From: Zanthoxylum bungeanum
Lineage: Eukaryota > Streptophyta > Magnoliopsida > Sapindales > Rutaceae
Length of the DNA: 64,000 nucleotides
Direction of reading: 5' to 3'
Assembly (NCBI GenBank): GCA_019454045.1
Contig: SKCR01048582.1
Span: 1-64,000, forward strand
Below are positions 46,129 through 59,650 of the stretch, in pieces (the first letter of the stretch is position 1; every line of letters starts with the position of its first letter). Made by a program: the position numbers and the translations under genes. The notes below the pieces were generated by a model. It made no database searches and was not told the origin of the DNA. It worked only from the letters and a program-made list of their open reading frames with translations.

Positions 46129-49100
46129 ATGGCTAGCGGAAATATCACGGTACCGGTCTCTTACGGAGAAAAACCGGAGAAATTTGGTGGGGCAAATTTC
46201 AAACAGTGGCAGAGCAAAATGCTGTTATACCTGACAACTCTCCAGTTGGCTAAATTCCTCAAAGATCCTCCGGGTCCTGTGGAGGGTGAATCTGAATTGG
46301 CCAAGGTAGAGCGAGAACAGACTTGGATGTCTGGAGACTTCTTATGCAAGAACTACCTTTTGGGTGGTCTTGACAATACCCTGTACAATGTGTACCAAGG
46401 CATGACTTCTGCGAAGGTTCTCTGGGAATCTCTCGAGAAGAAGTACAAAACCGAAGATGCCGGACAAAAAAAATTTGTCGTGGGTAGGTTCCTGGACTAC
46501 AAGATGGTAAATTCAAGGACGGTGATGTCTCAGTTGGGTGAACTGCAATTGATCATTCATGAAATACTGGATGAGGGAATGAAACTCTGTGAGATGTTTC
46601 AAGTTGCCGCCATAATTGAAAAGTTGCCTCCAACATGGAAGGACTTCAGGAGCTATCTGAAACAAAAAAAGAAGCAGGTGAGCCTTGAAGACCTCAGTGT
46701 TCGATTGAGAATCGAGGAGGACAACAGGATGTCCGAGAAGGCCAGCTACAAGACTCTGGAGTCTAAGGCCAACATCATTGAAGGTGTAAAGGGTAGCAAA
46801 AAGAGAAAGAACAGTGAAGCTGACTCTGGGAACAAGAAGTTCAAGGGAAAATGCTACAACTGTGGAAAGAGCAGTCATATGTCAAAGGACTGCAAGAACA
46901 AGAAGTCTCAGGACAAGGGCAAGAAAAAGAAATATGAGGCCCATGTTACTGAAGGCGAGCAGCTGACTGATGATATCTCAGAGATGGAACTATCAGCAGT
47001 TGTAACCGAAGCCAACATAGTTGGGAATCCGAGAGAATGGTGGGTAGACACTGGGGCTACTCGTCATATCTGTGCATACAGTAAGATGTTTTCCATGTAC
47101 CAGAAGGTCGATGGCGGCAATCATCTGACAATGGGAAACTCGTCTACCTCTCAGGTGGTTGGACAAGGCACAGTGGTTCTGAAGATGACATCCGGAAATG
47201 AGCTAACATTGAAGAATGTACTGCACGTTCCAGATATTCGGAAGAACTTGGTCTCGGGCTCTCTTCTCAGTAAGGCTGGTTTTAAGCTTGTATTTGTTTC
47301 TGACAAGTTTGTATTGACTAAGAATGATATGTATGTAGGAAAATGATACCTAACTGAGGGCCTTTTCAAGCTAAATGTAATGACTGTTAACCGTGCTATT
47401 AATAAAGCTAGTTCGTCTGCTTATATTTTTGTGTCAGAAAATGTATGGCATGGGAGGTTAGGACATGTTAATTATGATACCATGCGTAAATTAATTAACA
47501 TGGACCTCATACCTAAATTTGCAATTGATAGCCAACATAAGTGTGAAGCATGTGTTGAAGCAAAAATGCATCGCGCATCATTTCATTCTTTAGAACGCAG
47601 TTCTAAACCGCTAGAACTTGTACATACCGATGTATGTGAATTGAATATTGTGCAAACAAGAGGCGGTAAAAAGTACTTTGTCACTTTTATCGATGACAGC
47701 ACACAGATTCTGTTATGTGTACGTGCTGAGAAGCAAAGCTGAAGCAATTGAGAGCTTCGTGCACTATAAGAACGAAGTTGAAAACCAACTTGGCCAGAAA
47801 ATCAAAAGAATCAGGAGTGATAGAGGCGGTGAATACGTTTCACCATTCGGTGAATATTGTTCTGTGCACGGAATTATTCACGAAACCACTGCTCCTTACT
47901 CTCCTCAACAGAACGGAATTGCGGAGCGCAAAAACCGAACGTTGAAGGAAATGATGAATGCCATGTTGACAAGTTCGGGTCTACCCCAGAACTTGTGGGG
48001 GGAAGCCTTGCTTTCCGCGAACTCCGTTCTGAACAAGCTTCCTCACAGAAGACTGGACAAGACACCATATGAATTGTGGAAAGGTTTCGTACCTTCCTAC
48101 AAATACCTCAAAGTGTGGGGGTGTCTTGCCAAAGTAATGGTTCCTAAACCTAAGAAGGTTAGAATAGGACCCAAAACTGTTGACTGTGTATTCATTGGAT
48201 ATGCTCACAATAGTAGTGCGTATCGATTCTTGGTACACAAGTCGGAGATTCCTGACATCAATAGATAATTGAGTCAAGGAATGCGATATTTTTTGAAGAG
48301 ACGTTTCCTTGTAAGGAAAGACAAATAACTGGGTCTCTCAAAAGAACAGTTGATACTGTCAAGGACAGTGATCAAGTTGACCAAGAATCAGATCAACGTG
48401 TAAATGCTGAGACAATCGAGCCTAGACGTAGCAAAAGAGCTGGAACGTCTAAGTCGTTTGCTCCCAATTTTCTAACATACTTGTTAGAAAATGAGCCTCA
48501 AAGTTATAAAGAAGTTGTGGCTTCTCCGGAGGCACCTCTTTGGAAAGAGGCTATTAACAGTGAGATTGATTCAATCCTACAGAACCATACTTGGGAGTTG
48601 GTTGATCTTCCGCCAGGTTGTAAGCCGCTGGGCTACAAATGGATATTCAAAAGGAATATGAAAACGGATGGATCAATAGATAAGTATAAGGCAAGACTTG
48701 TCATAAAAGGTTATAGACAAAAGGAAGGCCTTGATTACTTTGACACCTATTCACCGGTGACTCGCATCACATCGATAAGAATGCTCATAGCCATAGCAGC
48801 TATATTTGGTCTTGAAATACATCAAATGGATGTAAAGACGGCATTCTTGAATGGTGAATTGGATGAAGAGATTTACATGGAACAACCAGAAGGGTTTAGT
48901 GTTCCTGGACAAAAACAGAAGGTGTGCAAACTTGTAAAATCCTTGTACGGATTAAAACAAGCACCGAAATAATGGCATGAGAAATTTGACAAAGAAATGT
49001 TGTCAAATGGGTTTAAAACCAATGAGTGTGATAAGTGTGTGTACACCAAATCAACTCAAAAAGGATATGTCATTGTGTGTCTCTATGTAGACGATATGCT

Positions 49101-50033
49101 GATAATTGGTAGTAATCATGAAATGATTCAGTCTACCAAAAACGTGTTATCCACCAGATTTGATATGAAAGATATGGGGATAGCTGATGTGATCCTAGGA
49201 ATAAAGATTTCTAGGACATCAGACGGATATATATTATCACAGACTCATTATATTAAGAAGATACTCGATAAATATATCAAAGGGGATCTAAATGTGGCTA
49301 GAACCCCTGTAGACCTAACTCTTCATTTATCAAAGAATACTGGTTCAAGCATATCACAACTAGAGTATTCGAGAATCATCGGAAGTCTGATGTATCTCAC
49401 GAATTGCACACGACCTGATATCGCTCAAGCTGTGAATCGGCTTAGCAGATATACGAGCAATCCAGGACACAACCACTGGAAAGCCATAGTAAGAGTTTTG
49501 AGGTATCTGAGAGAAACTTCAAGATATGGCTACATTACGAGAGATATCCTGCTGTACTAGAGGGTTACAGCGATGCTAACTGGATATCTGATACGGTGGA
49601 TTCCAAATCCACGAGTGGATTTGTTTTCACACTTGGTAATGCAGCCGTGTCATGGAAATCCTCGAGGCAAACGTGTATTGCCCGGTCTACTATGGAATCA
49701 GAATTCATAGCGTTAGACAAAACAGCGGAAGAAGCAGAATGGCTTAGAAACTTCCTGGAGGATATTCCTAGTTGGCCCAAACCGGTGCCAACAATAAGCA
49801 TACATTGTGACAGCCAATCGGCTATTGGGAGAGCCCAAAATACAATGTATAATGGTAAGTCTCGACACATACGTCGGAGACATAATACCATACGTCAACT
49901 GCTCTCAAGTGGCATAATAACGATCGATTATGTCAGGTCGAAGGAAAACCTAGCGGATCCACTAACTAAAGGTTTACCTCGAGAGCAAGTTGAGAAGTCA
50001 TCGAGGGGAATGGGCTTGAAGCCTATAATTTAA
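46129..50033 (+). pseudogene. Element A gag-pol polyprotein, unit 2 (frames broken)
   Basis: Start ATG at 46129. Gag, CCHC knuckle ([14 protein letters not shown]), protease ([12 protein letters not shown]) and the following segment are one open frame to a TGA at 47344-47346. GAG-pre-integrase and integrase resume at 47380. A short insertion near 47703 shifts the frame, which recovers at 47705-48268 with SDRGGEYVS and NGIAERKNRT. RT runs from about 48481 with MDVKTAFLNGELDEEIYM and a TAA at about 48970, then [10 protein letters not shown] one-base loss near 49529 precedes RNase H ([22 protein letters not shown]), which ends at 50033. These breaks differ from those in unit 1, except near 48262, where both copies are disrupted but by different changes. 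Confidence 0.92.
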
Positions 50034-50611
50034 GAATTGTCACTGTGGAAACCCAACCTAGTTGACTGGAGATCCCAAGATCTAGGTTCAAAAGGGACAA
50101 CAGAAACTTTGTGCAATTCAAAACGAGCACTGAAGAGTTTCGTACTCTTTCCCATTCCGATAATGACGCTGAGTGCTGTCTGTCATTGGTTAGGATAAGC
50201 TAAGGCTTTTAATGATCACTATATTAGGAGATGAGTCCTAATGGGGGTAAAGACAGATTACCTCTTCATAGTAGATCACCTATTTCAAGTAAGAAGTGAG
50301 GCCGCTTCCATAGGAACCTTTAAAGGCGGGTTACCCTAAAGTGCTTGATGAATCCAGGACCGTTGTTCAGGGCCAAAATGAACACGACCGTAGAACGGGT
50401 AAATGGTCGAATTAAAGCTGTGTGTTGGAAATTGTCTTGGTTTACACCAACGACAGAACAGTTCAAGACTATGGGTCACTGGTTTGCCAAGTAAATCCGA
50501 TTGTCACTCACTAGGAAAGGTTCAAGGCGAAAGCTACCTATTTCGATGCAGCTTTAGCTCACGGTATCTCTCTCACGTGCCTGAATGAATATTTGAAGAA
50601 TTGTGGGGGAT
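50034..50611 (+). other. 3' non-coding region and purine tract of element A, unit 2
   Basis: Same as 25689-26266. It ends gtgggggat directly before the LTR. No domain. Confidence 0.7.
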
Positions 50612-51143
50612 TGTTGTAAATTCCTCAAATTCATTAAATATGATATGTATATGTATTTATATACCTTTGGAATTCCCAAGGGGTATATGAGAGGTTGCAA
50701 TCCTTGGAGGGTTGCAACCCACCCCAAGGGGTGCCCTATTGGCACCCCTCCATGCCTTATATAATAAGGCTTTTATTCCAAATGTAAATACAGAATATAT
50801 ACAACTATTTTAAGAGAATAAGAAAAAAGGCACTGTTGTTTTCTTTGTTTTGAGAGAGAGATCCACCATTTTATCCTAGTTCAAACACTTGTGAAGGAGT
50901 GCACCTTGAACAAGTAGAATCCAAGTTATCCTGGGAGAACATTGGCAATTCGAATTCGTAGAGCACCTGTGACGGGGCCAATAAGTTCTTAAGGACAGAG
51001 TTTTTCTCGATTTGGACGATTGAATCAGGTTTTTCTGGTTCTTACTGTTTTAGGGTTATATTTCATCTAGATCTACTATTGGATGTTTGATCTGACTGAA
51101 GTGCATGTTTATATTACTGTTTAATGACATTATTTTGCCCATA
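50612..51143 (+). repeat. 3' LTR of element A, unit 2
   Basis: It is closer to the two 5' LTRs than the unit 1 3' LTR is, lacking the cluster of small deletions seen there at 26430-26500. Confidence 0.95.
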
Positions 51144-51148
51144 ATAAT

Positions 51149-51664
51149 ATCCACTTCACTCACAATATGTCTAGCCAAGGCAAGGTCATTAACATTTGAT
51201 TTTAACCTAGTATAATATTCTGAAATACTCATAGTTTCTTTGGTCAAACTATTCAACATCATCTTATAGTGAACATTTTTAGCAATAGATTCTTAACCAA
51301 ATTGTTTATCTAATGATTACCATAACTCATAAGAGGTTTTAGAGTTTACCATAAGGCTTAGAATGTTGGGGCTTATAGACGATGGAATTTAACTCATCAG
51401 TTGCTGATCACATCTCTCACATTCTTCATAAGCTACATTTGATTTGACCACTCCTTCTTGAATGATAGTTGATGAAGGCTGTGTTTTGGCTCCATTAATG
51501 AAGCCTTCAAGTCCATTGCATCGAATGGATGCAAGTACTTATGTTCTCCAAAGGCTGAAGTTTAACCAATCAAGTTTTAATGGTTTAGGGAAAATATAAG
51601 TGATAATTGAGTTTAAATGAGACTGATTTGAAGATGAGGTCATGATCTTGTGGCTTCGATGCCA
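51149..51664 (-). pseudogene. Old copia host element: gag and primer-binding site, unit 2
   Basis: Second copy of 26803-27318. SLTKETMSISEYYTRLKS is visible on the - strand at 51262-51149, and the degenerate primer-binding site is at 51650-51664. Confidence 0.7.
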
Positions 51665-52030
51665 TGTAAAAACTAAAAATAATTATTTGTTTGGAAATAA
51701 AATATTTAGGAAAGTTAAGGAAAATAGAGGACAGTGAGAGAAAATTGAGAGAATTTAGATAAAGCAATCTCAATTGTATTTCCAATCATCTTCTTACAAT
51801 TCGCAAATGAGTAATGAGTTTTATATAGAAAGATCTTATATCTAGATTGAATAATAGGATCCTTGATCTAGAAAATCCAATCACTAGATGACTTGTGTCC
51901 GGGGGAAATAACAAACTCTAACTAATTTTTATGTCTGCTGACTTGGAACCAAGTTTCCTTCATGCACACACATTTACATCAGCTCTCTCTAGCATAACTA
52001 ACTTGCTTGCATGTATCAGTACACTTTAGT
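51665..52030 (-). repeat. LTR of old copia host element, unit 2
   Basis: Second copy of 27319-27684. The outer end is equally uncertain. Confidence 0.5.
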
Positions 52031-52035
52031 GTGAC

Positions 52036-55000
52036 TATTAGTTCCATTTTTATTGGCAATGTCCGTAACAAAATAAGTTCAATTGATTTCTAATGAGTCT
52101 TGAAGATATCAGAGCAATTGGACAAGTATTTGGACAAAATCTGATGGAGTTATCTGAGAGATATTTACTCTTCTGAATATTTTAGAAGATTTAGAGCTCA
52201 AATTGATATTAGGTCAGTTGCATTGGAAATTCGACTCGAAGGCGATCACGTACATATAAAGAACTCAAGATTTGGACAAGAGACGAGAAAGTTACAAGCG
52301 TTTTAAGTTGCACCTGAAAACCAGTCCTCGACCGCATTTGTGTGGCGTTCGTACTTTTGTTCGAACATTTTCGAGGCAGAAACTTTGTGTTTGAGTTGCG
52401 TTTGAAGTGCGTTCGAATGTCCCTACGTAAGTAGGTTATCTTAGACACGTTTTAAAGCCAAAATAACATTAGGAAACCCATTTTCTTTGCCCTACCTATA
52501 TAAATAAACATTGAGCCATCTTCCCCAATAGTTGAAGCATATTTTCCTTGAGCCAAAATCTCTCAAAGCTTTCAACCCTTCTTGATTCCACCATTGAATA
52601 CTTCTTCATCTTCTTTTCTTCTTCATTAATGGTGTGATTCCTTCTTTGATAAACCTTCAACACAACTTAACCCAAAATTCATAACCCTTTAGAGTTCTTT
52701 AGGAGGAAGTTTGGTAGTCGGAGTTCCGGCGTCAGGGGTGATACAATCTACTCAGAGACTTCAGAGGTTCTGAAGAAAACTGTGGGTCACGGGCTTGAGG
52801 AGTTGCCTTGAGTTCTTGCAGTATTGAGGTACTTGAGTCGGTGGAGTTGCCACCATAGGTCTTGACCATCACTGTAATTTTTTCTCTATATAGTAGATTG
52901 AGCTGGTAGCCGATATACCCGGAGTGGTTTTTTACTCGCACGAGTTTTCCACTTCGTCATAAAAATTATTGTGTTGATTTTATGTGATTGATTTTATTTT
53001 CCGCAATTTATATTTTGTTTTGAATTGATATTATGGATTTTATTATTGTTGGATATTGTGGTTGCGTGTTGGATTTCCATAGACACATTAATTAGCACTT
53101 GTCTTAGTTAATTGTGATAAATTCGGCATAGGATCAGAACCTAGGCTAATCGCGAAATTTTCAATTGGTATCAGAGCCTGAACTCGATCCTTGACCTGTT
53201 AGCTATGGAATGTAGTCAACCCTTAAATTGTCCACCATTTTTTAATGGCACTGAATATTTACATTGGAAGGTTTGCATGAAAGCGTTCATTAAGTCCTTA
53301 GATAAGACGGTCTGGATGACTGTTGAACACGGGTGGAAACCTCCCGTTGTTGTTGTTGATGGGGTCTCTTCCCTTAAAGACAAATTGACATGGACCAATG
53401 ACGAATTTGATGCTAGTAATAGGAACAACAAGACAATTAATGCCATATATGGTGCTGTGTGTTCTGCTGAGTTTAGGAGAACCTCAATGTGTGAGATAGG
53501 CAATGATGCTTGGGACATCCTGCAGACTGTGCATGAGGGCACATTGTCTGTTAAAAATAATAGACTCCAGGATCTTGCTACTAGGTTTTAGGTCGCTAGA
53601 ATGAAAGATGATGAGACCTTTGATGAATTTTATGCTGAGATTAACGATATCGTTAACTCAAGCTTTAACCTAGGTGAAACTATTCCTACCAGTAGGATAG
53701 TTAGGAAAATCATTAGATCCTTACCTGATAAGTTCCTACCCAAAATCACCGCCATCGAGGAAAGCAATGACCTTGATCAGCTTAATTTAGAAGACCTCAT
53801 AGGAAAACTACATGTTTATGAGCATAAACCTTCTGGGCATCTAAAGCCCAAAAATATAGCAATGAAAATCGCGAAGGAAGTTGTTCATGATTTGTCTAGT
53901 GATGGGGATACCCTCACGGATCATGATTTGGCCTCATTTGCAAAGAAGTTTAGGAAATTTCTTAAGCTGAAGAAGAGTGGCCATAGTAGTGACAGAGATA
54001 GAGAGGATGAGCCTAGAGAGAGTAGGCATAGTAGAAGAGAGTCTGGAGAGGATATGGATAGTAGATCTCGTGGTGTCCAATGCCATGAATGTGAAGGATA
54101 TGGGCACGTTAGATCTGAGTGTCCCACATACCTTAGGGCTAAAGGAAAGAAAGACATGGCAGTCTCTCTTAGTGATTCAAAAGGTGATGATTCTCCTAAG
54201 AATATGAGCAATTATATGGCCTTTACTGCTAGTGTGGCTGATGAGAGAGAGATTGTTATTAATGATGCTGATTCAGAAGTCTCTCTTGATGAGTCTGTTG
54301 ATAAGGAAAGTCTTCAGATAACTTATATTGAATTGTCCAATGAGAGTTTAGCTATTAATAAGACTAATATAGAGGTCAATAAGAGGCTGAAAAGAGTAGA
54401 GCTAGAAAAGAATGAAGCTCAAGCCAAATTTGAGCAAATCCTCTTGATGGTAGATGACATGGAAGAGATGAATAGAGGCCTAGTTGATAGGGTCCAAACT
54501 TTAGAGACCGATCTTGAAAATGCTAGAACCCACTTGTTTGCATTTTCTAGTGGGAATAGAAAACTGGACCAAATGCTAGGTATTAGTGTTGAGCCTAATT
54601 ACAATAAGTCGTCATCGCCTAGAGCAGTGCCTAACCCTCCTAAAAATGACTAGGCAAGAAACTTGTTGAGTGCAGTCATGCTATTCCTATATTTGTTCCT
54701 CGTCTTGTTCCCCAACCTCGATCTAGAGGTGTTGTGGGTAAACCTTGCTCTCATCCGAGGTTTGTACTTGTGTGCCATCAATGTGGCAAGGCATGACACA
54801 TTAGGCCTAAATGCTTCATGTTGCACAAACAAAAGAAGAGGCCTAATAGTGTGTCTCATAGATTTGATTCTTTAAATCTAGTGACTCAAGTTTCCGCATT
54901 AACCAAACAAGCTCAATCCCTTAGTAAGAAACTTACAGTGTTGACTAGGAATTCTCAAGTGGAAGAGATTCCTAAGAAAATTTGGGTGAGGAAGCAAGAT

Positions 55001-57814
55001 GTCTTCCCATATACTTCTGAATGCCTTGATCCTGACAGACATAATGAGAGTGCACTTCGGTGTAACTCTTCTTAGAAGTTGCATTTGTATTTCCCATTGC
55101 ATGTGTGTGTTTTATATTTTTGCACGTTTATTTTCTTTTCACTGCATATGGGTGTGTTTGTTTTTGTTTTTGTTACATGTCCCTTGGTATAAAGGATGGA
55201 AACCTGAACATAAATTTTATAGCCGATTCCGAATGGATGGTAGTATGATCTGTACTCGGGATACAACTCCACGTACCATTGGATATTGACAAGTCGTTTT
55301 GTGTCTTTATTTTTTTTTTTGTGATAAAACTGAAAAATCAAAAAAAAAATATAATTTGAAAAAGACCAAAAATATTTTTATGGCTTGTTAGAGCATGAAT
55401 AGCATGTACATGTGATTCTGGTATGTAGGATATATAGTTGTGCATATGTAATATACTTTATTTTTCTTTATGCTCTATATGCATGTGTGAGTGATAAAAA
55501 CTCTTGGTATATCTTGTGCTTGTACCTCACATACACGATTTTATTATGTCAAGGCTTGGTCGCATGTATGAGTTTTTGGACTGGCAATCTAATTTCTATC
55601 ATACTTTGTTCACTAAATAGTGTGACCTTTGACTAGATGACCTTGCTATCCCCTTGTAAAAGCAAAAAGAAATTAAAAAATTATATATATGAGACTCAAG
55701 TGCAAAAGAGCCAATGGGCCAAATTCAAAAGATAAGGGCAATAACTCTTCACTCGAAAGAATTGTTATATATGAGCTCATGATTGTTATGGGGAAAATAT
55801 CATAGCATGCAACCAATGTTGCTTAATTTCAGGTCCTAGTGGTGCTGCGTTTGAACACATATTTTGTGGACTTGGTTTGTTAAGAGATGTATTTCTTTGG
55901 TAATGTCTAGCTCATAAAATAAAGTCTTAAGCCTTGATTCGTTGTGCAGTTCTTTTCACGCAAGTGCTTGTTATGCTTTGGTGTTTATGTCATATGCATA
56001 AGTGTTGTATTTAGCCAAATTTAAAATGATGCATATTGTTTCATGTCATAAACAGCTGAATACTGACAATGTATCATTGTATTTGCTTGAAGTGCTGTTT
56101 CAGTCAGTTTTTTTAAAGCATTTTTTTCTCCTGATGTGCTTGTGTGTGCTCCATGTCACTGCATACAATTTATTTTGCACATTTTTGAGTGTTTACTTCT
56201 CGTATGATTTTAAGCTAACTGTGTGGGGCTGTTAGTAAGGGGGAGTAAGTTTTGTTTGCATACACTCTTGCATGCGTTATCTCCTGTTTGTTTTTCCTGA
56301 TACCTTCATCCTTTGTCATTTCGTGACAAAAATGGAGGAGAGTAGATTAAGAGGGAGTAGTAGGGTAGTATATCCATTTGATATCTCTGTTTTAATGAGA
56401 GTTATGATTAACGGTGAGAATGATATCTATATGTACATGCATGAGTTTTATACTTGTTTTATGTTATACTTGATAATCTCAATGCTTTTCACGGTATATT
56501 ATTGCGTGTGGATGTTTCAGGTAAGCAGGTTTGTTGCTGAGGTGTCGTTGATTTTCAAGACTACTTGGTTAGATATTAGATCGAGTCCTAATGTAATAAG
56601 TCATTGTTTTGATGGTTGACAGTTGACTATTTTCTTTTTGGGTCTGTTATTGTAGTCTTTATATTAGGTAGTGTTTTGTCACAGAATTCCAAAGGCGGAG
56701 ATCGTTAGTTCCATTTTTATTGGCGATGTCCGTAACAAAACAAGTTCAATTGAGTTCTAATGAGTCTTGAAGATTTCAGAGCAATTGGACAAGTATTTGG
56801 ACAAAATCTGATGGAGTTATCTGAGAGATATTTACTCTTCTGAATATTTTAGAAGATTTAGAGCTCAATTTGACATTAGGTCAGTTGCATTGGAAAGTAG
56901 ACTCGAAGACGATCTCGTACATATAAAGAACTCATGATTTGGACAAGAGACGAGAAAGTTACAAGCGTTTTAAGTTGCACCTGAAAATCAGTCCGTGACC
57001 GCGTTCGTGTGGCGTTCGTACTTGAGTTCGAACGTTTTCGAGGCATAAACTTTGCGTTTGAGTTGCGTTTGAAGTTAGTTCGAACTTCCCCGCGTAAGTA
57101 GGTTATCTTAGACATGTTTTTAAGCCAAAATAACACTAGGAAACCCTTTTCCTTTGCCCTACCTATATAAATAAACATTGAGCCACCTTCCCCAATAGTT
57201 GAAGCATATTTTCCTTGAGCCAAAATCTCTCAAAGCTTTCAACACTTCTTGATTCCACCATTGAAGACTTCTTCATCTTCTTGTCTTCTTCATTAATGGT
57301 GTGATTCCTTCTTTGATAAACTTTCAACACAATTTAACCCAAAATTCATAACCCTTTAGAGTTCTTTAGGAGGAAGTTTGGTAGTCAGAGTTCCGGCGTC
57401 AAGGGTGATACAATCTACTCAGAGACTTCAGAGGTTCTGAAGAAAACCGTGGGTCACGGGCTTGAGGAGTTGCATTGAGTTCTTGCAATATTGAGGTACT
57501 TGAGTTGGTGTAGTTGTCACCATAGGTCTTGACCATCGCTATAAGTTTTTCTCTATATAGTGGATTGGGCTCGTAGCCGATGTACCTGGAGTGGTTTTTT
57601 ACTCACACGAGTTTTCCACTTCGTCACCAAAATTATTGTGTTGATTTTGTGTGATTGATTTTATTTTCCGTAATTTATATTTTACTTTGAATTGATATTG
57701 TGGATTTTATTATTGTTGGATATTGTGGTTGTGTGTTGGATTTCCATAGACACATTAATTATGAATTGTCTTAATTAATTGTGATAAATTCCACATAGGG
57801 TAAGAACCTAGGCA
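52036..57814 (+). mobile_element. Gag-only copia derivative, unit 2 copy
   Basis: LTRs are 52036-53147 and 56703-57814. The target-site duplication is gtgac (52031-52035 and 57815-57819), with a primer site at 53166-53178 and a purine tract ending at 56702. The mutated LTR starts (tattag, cgttag) are the same as in unit 1. The GTTCGAAC-flanked module is at 52359-52419 and 57026-57085. The region 55076-56688 is non-coding as in unit 1. Confidence 0.85.
53205..55075 (+). pseudogene. Gag protein of gag-only element, unit 2
   Basis: Same domain order as 28858-30729. It shares the TAG (53589-53591) and the TGA after the second knuckle CHQCGK (about 54795). It has one private break: a one-base deletion near 54650 makes a premature TAG at 54651-54653. 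A few amino-acid replacements distinguish it from unit 1. Confidence 0.85.
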
Positions 57815-57819
57815 GTGAC

Positions 57820-59650
57820 TAACTACCTGATTCACATAAACCAGCAGCAATAGCTCAACATACACGTAATTATTAAAAACACATCAGGTCAAACCAACAT
57901 ATCAGGGTGATCCAGCACATCATCTCTATATGTAATCAGCTCATAAATACTTATTCTTCACGTGTAATCATGGCACTATTAGAGCGATACAACATTATCT
58001 GGGTGATACAATAATCAACTCATACATAACTATCAAACATATGGCGATATAACATACAGAGCACAAGGCGATACAACATACATGCAGGTCCATCTTATCA
58101 TCTTCCGACAACAAGTCAAGATTTATTTATTTTTCGATATCTTAGCTTTAATCTAATTGTTCGTCCCTTTCAAACTTTAGAAGGACTTAATTAACAATCA
58201 TTTATTTTAGAAGTCAGTCATCATCAATATTAACTTTAAAGACCCGCTCTTTTAACCCGCCCATACACTGGAGCCAACAACTAAATATGTATAATCTCTA
58301 ATAAAACTGATTAGAAAGTCACTCAAACCTATGTGATTCCTCGCTTATAAGATAATAATGTTGCAACGAGGTTTCCATCAGGACCATTACTGTAGTTGCC
58401 AATGATTAGATTTGCAAATTTCATCTGATGAATCGACTCCTTAATTCTTTATTTGTGTCACCATTTTGGGGAAAGAGCAACAACTTTGGAGGAAAACAAA
58501 TGCTGACGAGGGAGATTTTTTTTTTAAAAAAAAAATTATATATATATATATTATTATTATTATTATTATTTTAATTTTTTGTTATTTTTTAAGAAGTGAA
58601 AATTTGAAAATAAATAGAATTGATTGAAAAACGGGGATTGTTGAGATAATTAATTAAGGAATCAAATATCATTATTCTAAACTAAAATACTAGTCCGCAC
58701 AAGCTCCATGAAACTTGTACAATCTTGTTATTATAGTCCAGATTTATAAGGCATTATTATTTGGAGGAGTGATAATCGTATAAAAGCTAATACAAAATGA
58801 TGACAAAACGACTTTTAATAATTTTCGTTTAGTTTCTTTATTTTTTAATTAAAAATGCTCTATATTTATGTTAGGTTGCGTAAAATTATGCTACCTAGCA
58901 AAACTTTACACGACCAATCACAAATATCGACTTTAATCCCTTTTAAAGTTTCTAAATTAACATTAATTTGTGTCTATATTTGTGTATCATAGTACAACAA
59001 CCTGACATATTTTAAAAACAATTATTAATCATCAGTTAGGCCATCAAACAAGTAAAAACAATGTAATCAGCGGAGAGGGGCAATGACATAAGAGGCAGAA
59101 AGACAATGACGACGTGCATCGTGGATGATCAATAGTGAAGCGGATTGAGGGATCGCTTGGATTTTGATTTTGAGAGGGACACCAAACGATCTGAATGATT
59201 TCAAAAGTTTTGAGGATTTGTTTTTTAGTTAATTGGTTTGACTAATTTCTACTTTTTTATTTTTATTTTAAAAAAAAAAAAAAAAAAAAGTAAGACAAAA
59301 CGATAATTTACTAAAGTAGTTTTGTCACCATTTTGTTTAGGTTTTGGTTTTGTACGATTATCATTTTCCTCAAAGTCTATTGGGTTGGATAAAGAAGACT
59401 CAAATTGGGCATAAGCCCAAAAGTAATCGGGTGCAAATAGAGGCCCATTAAAAATTGATCAAACGACATCGTTTATAGTTGCCAGAAATCACAAATGGCG
59501 AACGGGTCAGTCAAAAAACGACATCGTTGACAATGAGCAAATGTGTCAATTAAAAAACTCTTCAAACATAGGTACAAAATCGTAACGTGGAGATGACAGT
59601 CCATCTCCATCTCCAAGCGCAACACGAAAGCTATACAAAAACGGCGACGA
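57820..59650. other. Intergenic region upstream of PRS3, unit 2
   Basis: Second copy of 33478-35300. No gene was recognised. The TATA/ATT low-complexity tract (about 58515-58570) and the A-run (about 59270-59289, longer here) differ in length between units. Confidence 0.5.

Larger units (their letters stand above)
44813..51143 (+). mobile_element. Element A: Ty1/copia retrotransposon, unit 2 copy
   Basis: LTRs are 44813-45344 and 50612-51143 (532 bp each), with duplication ataat at 44808-44812 and 51144-51148. The right LTR ends gcccata instead of gcccaca. It has the same layout as the unit 1 copy, and the insertion site and duplication are identical, so the insertion predates the duplication. 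Its frames carry a different set of breaks. Confidence 0.95.
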